Below, in pieces: positions 61,723 through 64,000 of a stretch of 64,000 bases of DNA. Source of the DNA: Thermoleophilia bacterium (lineage in GTDB: Bacteria; Actinomycetota; Thermoleophilia; Gaiellales; Gaiellaceae); the NCBI GenBank assembly GCA_020845695.1, contig JADLFG010000017.1, positions 65,514-129,513 of the forward strand, written 5' to 3'. The position numbers and the translations under genes are program-made. The stretch's first letter is position 1. Each line of letters begins with the position of its first letter. Below the pieces are notes generated by a model. The model searched no databases, was not told the origin of the DNA, and saw only the letters and a program-made list of their open reading frames with translations.

Positions 61723-62523
61723 ATGCCCGAAGGGCATGCCGTCCACCGGATCGCCCGGGAGCATGACGTCGTGCTCGCCGGCCGGCGGCTCGCCGCGAGC
61801 TCGCCGCAGGGACGGGCCGCCGCCGCCGCCGCGCTCGTCGACGGCCGGACGCTGGAGCGGGTCGAGGCTCACGGCAAGCATCTCTTCTACCGCTTCGGCG
61901 GCGGCGCCGTGATTCACGTCCATCTCGGCCGCTACGGGGAGTTCGCCCGCTTCGAGCCGCCGCCGCCGGAGCCGCGCGCGACGGTCCGCCTGCGCCTCCT
62001 CGACGACGCGGTCGGAGTCGATCTCGTCGGGCCGTCCGCCTGCGCCGCGGTCGACCCGGACGAGGAGGCGGCGATCCTGGCCCGGTTGGGGCCCGACCCG
62101 CTGCGGCCGGACGCCGACTCCGAGCTGGCGTGGGTGCGCCTGCGTTCCCGCCGCTCGCCGGTGGGCGCCGTCCTGCTCGACCAGCGGGTGATCGCCGGCG
62201 TCGGGAACATCTTTCGCGCCGAGGCGCTCCACGCTGCCGGGATCGATCCCCGCCGGCCGGCCTCCGAGCTCGGCCGCGAGGAGTTCGTCCTGCTCTGGGA
62301 GGTGGTAGCGGGGATGCTGCGCCGCGGGGTCGAGGACGGCCGGATCGTCACGGTCGACGCCGCGGCTCTCGGCTTCACCCGCGCGGAGATCCCGCGTGCG
62401 CTCGCGTTCAACGTGTACGGGCGCGAGCGCTGCGCCTGCTGCGACAGCCCGGTCGAGCAGCTCGTGCTGGGCGGGCGGCGGACGTTTCGCTGCCCCGTCT
62501 GCCAGCCGCGCTTGGGTTGCTAG
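61723..62523 (+). CDS. Fpg/Nei-family DNA glycosylase
   Basis: 266 residues. MPEGHAVHRIAR gives the catalytic Pro and Glu; the first residue E in PEGH and the VEAHGKHLFYRF Lys form the active site. RVIAGVGNIFRAEALHAAGI is the helix-two-turn-helix, and CACCDSPVEQLVLGGRRTFRCPVCQ the zinc finger. The N-terminal PEGH and HGKHLF strings suggest Nei rather than MutM, so oxidised pyrimidines are the likely substrate. It follows pcrA by three bases. Confidence 0.9.
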   Translation: MPEGHAVHRIAREHDVVLAGRRLAASSPQGRAAAAAALVDGRTLERVEAHGKHLFYRFGGGAVIHVHLGRYGEFARFEPPPPEPRATVRLRLLDDAVGVDLVGPSACAAVDPDEEAAILARLGPDPLRPDADSELAWVRLRSRRSPVGAVLLDQRVIAGVGNIFRAEALHAAGIDPRRPASELGREEFVLLWEVVAGMLRRGVEDGRIVTVDAAALGFTRAEIPRALAFNVYGRERCACCDSPVEQLVLGGRRTFRCPVCQPRLGC

Positions 62524-62534
62524 CCTGCGTCGCC

Positions 62535-63755
62535 ATGGAGCTCGAGCTGAGGAGGCCCCGCGAGGAGGAGTACGGGGCGTTCTTCCAGGCGATCGCGAGC
62601 GCGCACGGGGGCGACCTGCCGGCCGGGCTGAGCGAGCGGGTCCGCCCGGTCACTGAGCTCGACCGCTGCCTGGTCGCGCTCGACGGGGCGCAGATCGTCG
62701 GGACGGCTGAGGCGATCGGGTTCAGCCTGACCGTGCCGGGCGGGGCGCTCCCCGCCGGCGGCGTGACGTCGGTGGGGGTGCTGCCGACGCACCGCCGCCG
62801 CGGTCTCCTGACGCGGCTGATGCGCCGCCAGCTCGACGACCTGCGCGCGTGGGGGGAGCCGCTCGCGCTCCTGTGGGCGTCGGAGGGCGGGATCTACCAC
62901 CGCTTCGGCTACGGCCTCGCGAGCTGGAACGCGCGGATCGAGGCCGAGCGCGACCGGTTCGCGCTGCGCCATCCGGCCGAGCGGGAGGGTCGGGTGCGCC
63001 TGGTCGGGCACGAGGAGGCGCTGGGGCTCTTGCCGGCGGTCTACGACCGCGTGCGCTCGGTGACGCCGGGGTTCTGCGCTCGGCCGGCCGCGTGGTGGGA
63101 GTGCATTACCCTGGCCGACGACGAGTTCGCCCGCTCCGGTGCCGGTCCCCTTTGCCGCGCCGTCGTCGAGCTGGGCGGGCGTCCCGAAGGGTACGCCCTC
63201 TACCGCGTCCAGCGGGCGTGGGAGCGGGGGGTACCGAGGAGCCGTCTCGAGCTGGCGGAGGCGATCGCGGCCTCTCCGGTCGCCCAGCGGGAGCTCTGGC
63301 GCTACCTGTTCGGCGTCGACCTGATCGAGACGGTGCACTGGCGGCGGCTCGCGCTCGACCACCCGCTCCTCTCGCTCGTGCAGGAGCCGGCGCGGCTGCA
63401 CCTGAGCGTCGGCGACGGACTCTGGCTTCGCCTCGTCGACGCGGCGGCGGCGCTCGCCGGGCGCGCGTACGCCCACGCCGGGACGCTCCGACTCGGGCTC
63501 ATCGACGCATTCTGCCCCTGGAACGAGGGGAGCCTCACGCTCGACGCGTCGCCGGCGGGAGTCGCGGTGACGCGCGGCGGGGAGCCCGAGCTCGTTCTCG
63601 ACGTCGCCGACCTCGCCTCCGTCTACCTCGGCGGCTTCACGTTCGCCGGCCTCTCCCGCACCGGGCGGGTGGAGGAGCGCGCCCCGGGCGCGCTCGCTCG
63701 CGCCGATGCCCTCTTTGGCACCGACCGGGCGCCCTGGAGCCCGGAGTCGTTCTGA
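62535..63755 (+). CDS. Eis-like GNAT N-acetyltransferase
   Basis: 406 residues. Tandem GNAT plus sterol-carrier-like domain as in Eis and YvbK: LVALDGAQIVGTAEAIGF, GGVTSVGVLPTHRRRGLLTRLMRRQL (acetyl-CoA loop), LALLWASEGGIYHRFGYGLASW, then LFGVDLIETVHWRRLALDHPLL and the C-terminal YLGGFTFAGLSRTGRVEE. Eis acetylates amines, including aminoglycosides, at several positions; the substrate here is unknown. TAGCCT (62521-62526) lies eight bases before the ATG, so leaderless expression is possible. Confidence 0.87.
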   Translation: MELELRRPREEEYGAFFQAIASAHGGDLPAGLSERVRPVTELDRCLVALDGAQIVGTAEAIGFSLTVPGGALPAGGVTSVGVLPTHRRRGLLTRLMRRQLDDLRAWGEPLALLWASEGGIYHRFGYGLASWNARIEAERDRFALRHPAEREGRVRLVGHEEALGLLPAVYDRVRSVTPGFCARPAAWWECITLADDEFARSGAGPLCRAVVELGGRPEGYALYRVQRAWERGVPRSRLELAEAIAASPVAQRELWRYLFGVDLIETVHWRRLALDHPLLSLVQEPARLHLSVGDGLWLRLVDAAAALAGRAYAHAGTLRLGLIDAFCPWNEGSLTLDASPAGVAVTRGGEPELVLDVADLASVYLGGFTFAGLSRTGRVEERAPGALARADALFGTDRAPWSPESF

Positions 63756-63790
63756 CCGCCGGGCCGGCGCTGCCCCCGCCCGCCGTCAGC

Positions 63791-63796
63791 TAGAAT
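63791..63796 (+). promoter_or_regulatory. -10 element of the tRNA gene
   Basis: TAGAAT ends 12 bases before the first tRNA base, the expected distance for a short 5' leader. No clear -35 hexamer is seen. Confidence 0.5.
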
Positions 63797-63808
63797 CCGC
63801 CTCCGCGG

Positions 63809-63881
63809 GGGCGGTTAGCTCAGTTGGGAGAGCACCAGCTCGACAAGCTGGGGGTCACTGGTTCGAGCCCAGTACCGCCCA
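63809..63881 (+). tRNA. tRNA-Val (anticodon GAC)
   Basis: A full cloverleaf: acceptor GGGCGGT/ACCGCCC, D-stem GCTC/GAGC, anticodon stem CCAGC/GCTGG with loop TCGACAA (anticodon GAC), five-base variable loop, T-stem ACTGG/CCAGT with loop TTCGAGC, and discriminator A. The 3' CCA is not encoded. The base 5' to the anticodon (position 33) is C instead of the near-universal U, which is unusual. Confidence 0.9.
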
Positions 63882-63925
63882 TCCCGACCCCTACAGGCAT
63901 GCGCAAACCCGCATTCCTCCATGGG

Positions 63926-64000
63926 TCAGACGTGCCGGGAATGACGGGAATGCTCGTGCGGTGCTGTCCCCGGTGCTGTCCTGGAATCCCGCCAGGGCAG
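63926..64000 (-). CDS. Possible C-terminal tail of an integrase-like gene (partial)
   Basis: On the minus strand 24 codons run in from the right edge to a TGA at 63926-63928 (about 45 bases beyond the tRNA). The residues include a repeated GTAP unit (TAPGTAP) and a His/Arg-rich end (HEHSRHSRHV). Integrase genes of elements inserted in tRNA genes often end like this, pointing towards the tRNA. The fragment is too short for a domain call; this is a positional guess. Bases 63882-63925 hold nothing I recognise. Confidence 0.2.
   Translation of the reverse strand: MPWRDSRTAPGTAPHEHSRHSRHV

Noticed and set aside
59425..62232. A 935-codon minus-strand frame opposite pcrA and the glycosylase
   Set aside because: Antisense shadow with no recognisable domain, while the plus strand has complete helicase and glycosylase motifs.

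Overview
The window is very GC-rich, densely coded bacterial chromosome. The gene families point to Actinomycetota, probably class Thermoleophilia (Gaiellales/Solirubrobacterales-like): an F420-dependent LLM oxidoreductase, a K+-independent membrane pyrophosphatase, Rex, DUF1918, a Gram-positive-type SOS box, no tRNA-encoded CCA, and many GTG starts. This assignment is an inference from gene content. Many genes have a TAnnnT -10 hexamer 6-10 bases before the start codon, so leaderless transcription looks common.

Layout. 1-5.9 kb: tail of a Gfo/Idh/MocA oxidoreductase, a secreted Het-C/phospholipase-C-like protein, an overlapping nagA-like/CocE hydrolase pair and a VapBC-type toxin-antitoxin pair. 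6.0-8.8 kb: uvrA behind a perfect LexA box. 9.1-14.9 kb: a four-gene operon with an FTR1 iron permease, an imelysin/EfeO-like lipoprotein, a four-helix b-type cytochrome and a pentaheme cytochrome c. 15-18.7 kb: a hybrid histidine kinase and a frameshifted nucleotide cyclase. 18.8-30.1 kb: a run of secreted proteins, including two paralogous phospholipase-A2-like proteins, a sulfatase, an HYR-repeat protein, a PHB-depolymerase-like esterase and several unknowns. 30.2-35.3 kb: panB-panC-DUF2520, a PG-binding/CHAP protein, a methyltransferase and a cupin. 35.3-42.4 kb: HlyIII, then a tightly overlapping operon fmdB-udg-tsaE-tsaB-rimI-tsaD-subtilase-glutaredoxin, then rex. 42.4-50.2 kb: LLM oxidoreductase, anti-sigma/sigma pair, GT4 glycosyltransferase, YbdK ligase, MTA phosphorylase, H+-PPase and DUF1918. 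50.3-53.5 kb: molybdopterin oxidoreductase, a small coiled protein, HAD and VanZ genes. 53.5-58.8 kb: a cobalamin riboswitch and the six genes it precedes. 58.8-64 kb: cinA-like, pcrA, a Nei/Fpg glycosylase, an Eis-like acetyltransferase, tRNA-Val and a possible integrase tail.

Most striking locus: the riboswitch-led operon at 53.5-58.8 kb. It encodes two exported transcobalamin C-terminal-like (DUF4430) proteins, a complete ECF transporter (EcfT, fused EcfAA, S component) and an exported alpha/alpha-toroid repeat protein. Intrinsic factor and transcobalamin in animals are built from exactly these two folds, an alpha6-alpha6 barrel and a DUF4430-like beta domain. The locus therefore looks like a bacterial split intrinsic-factor system feeding an ECF vitamin B12 importer. 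The second notable locus is the FTR1/multiheme-cytochrome operon, where a cytochrome module appears to take the place of the usual ferroxidase partner of the iron permease.
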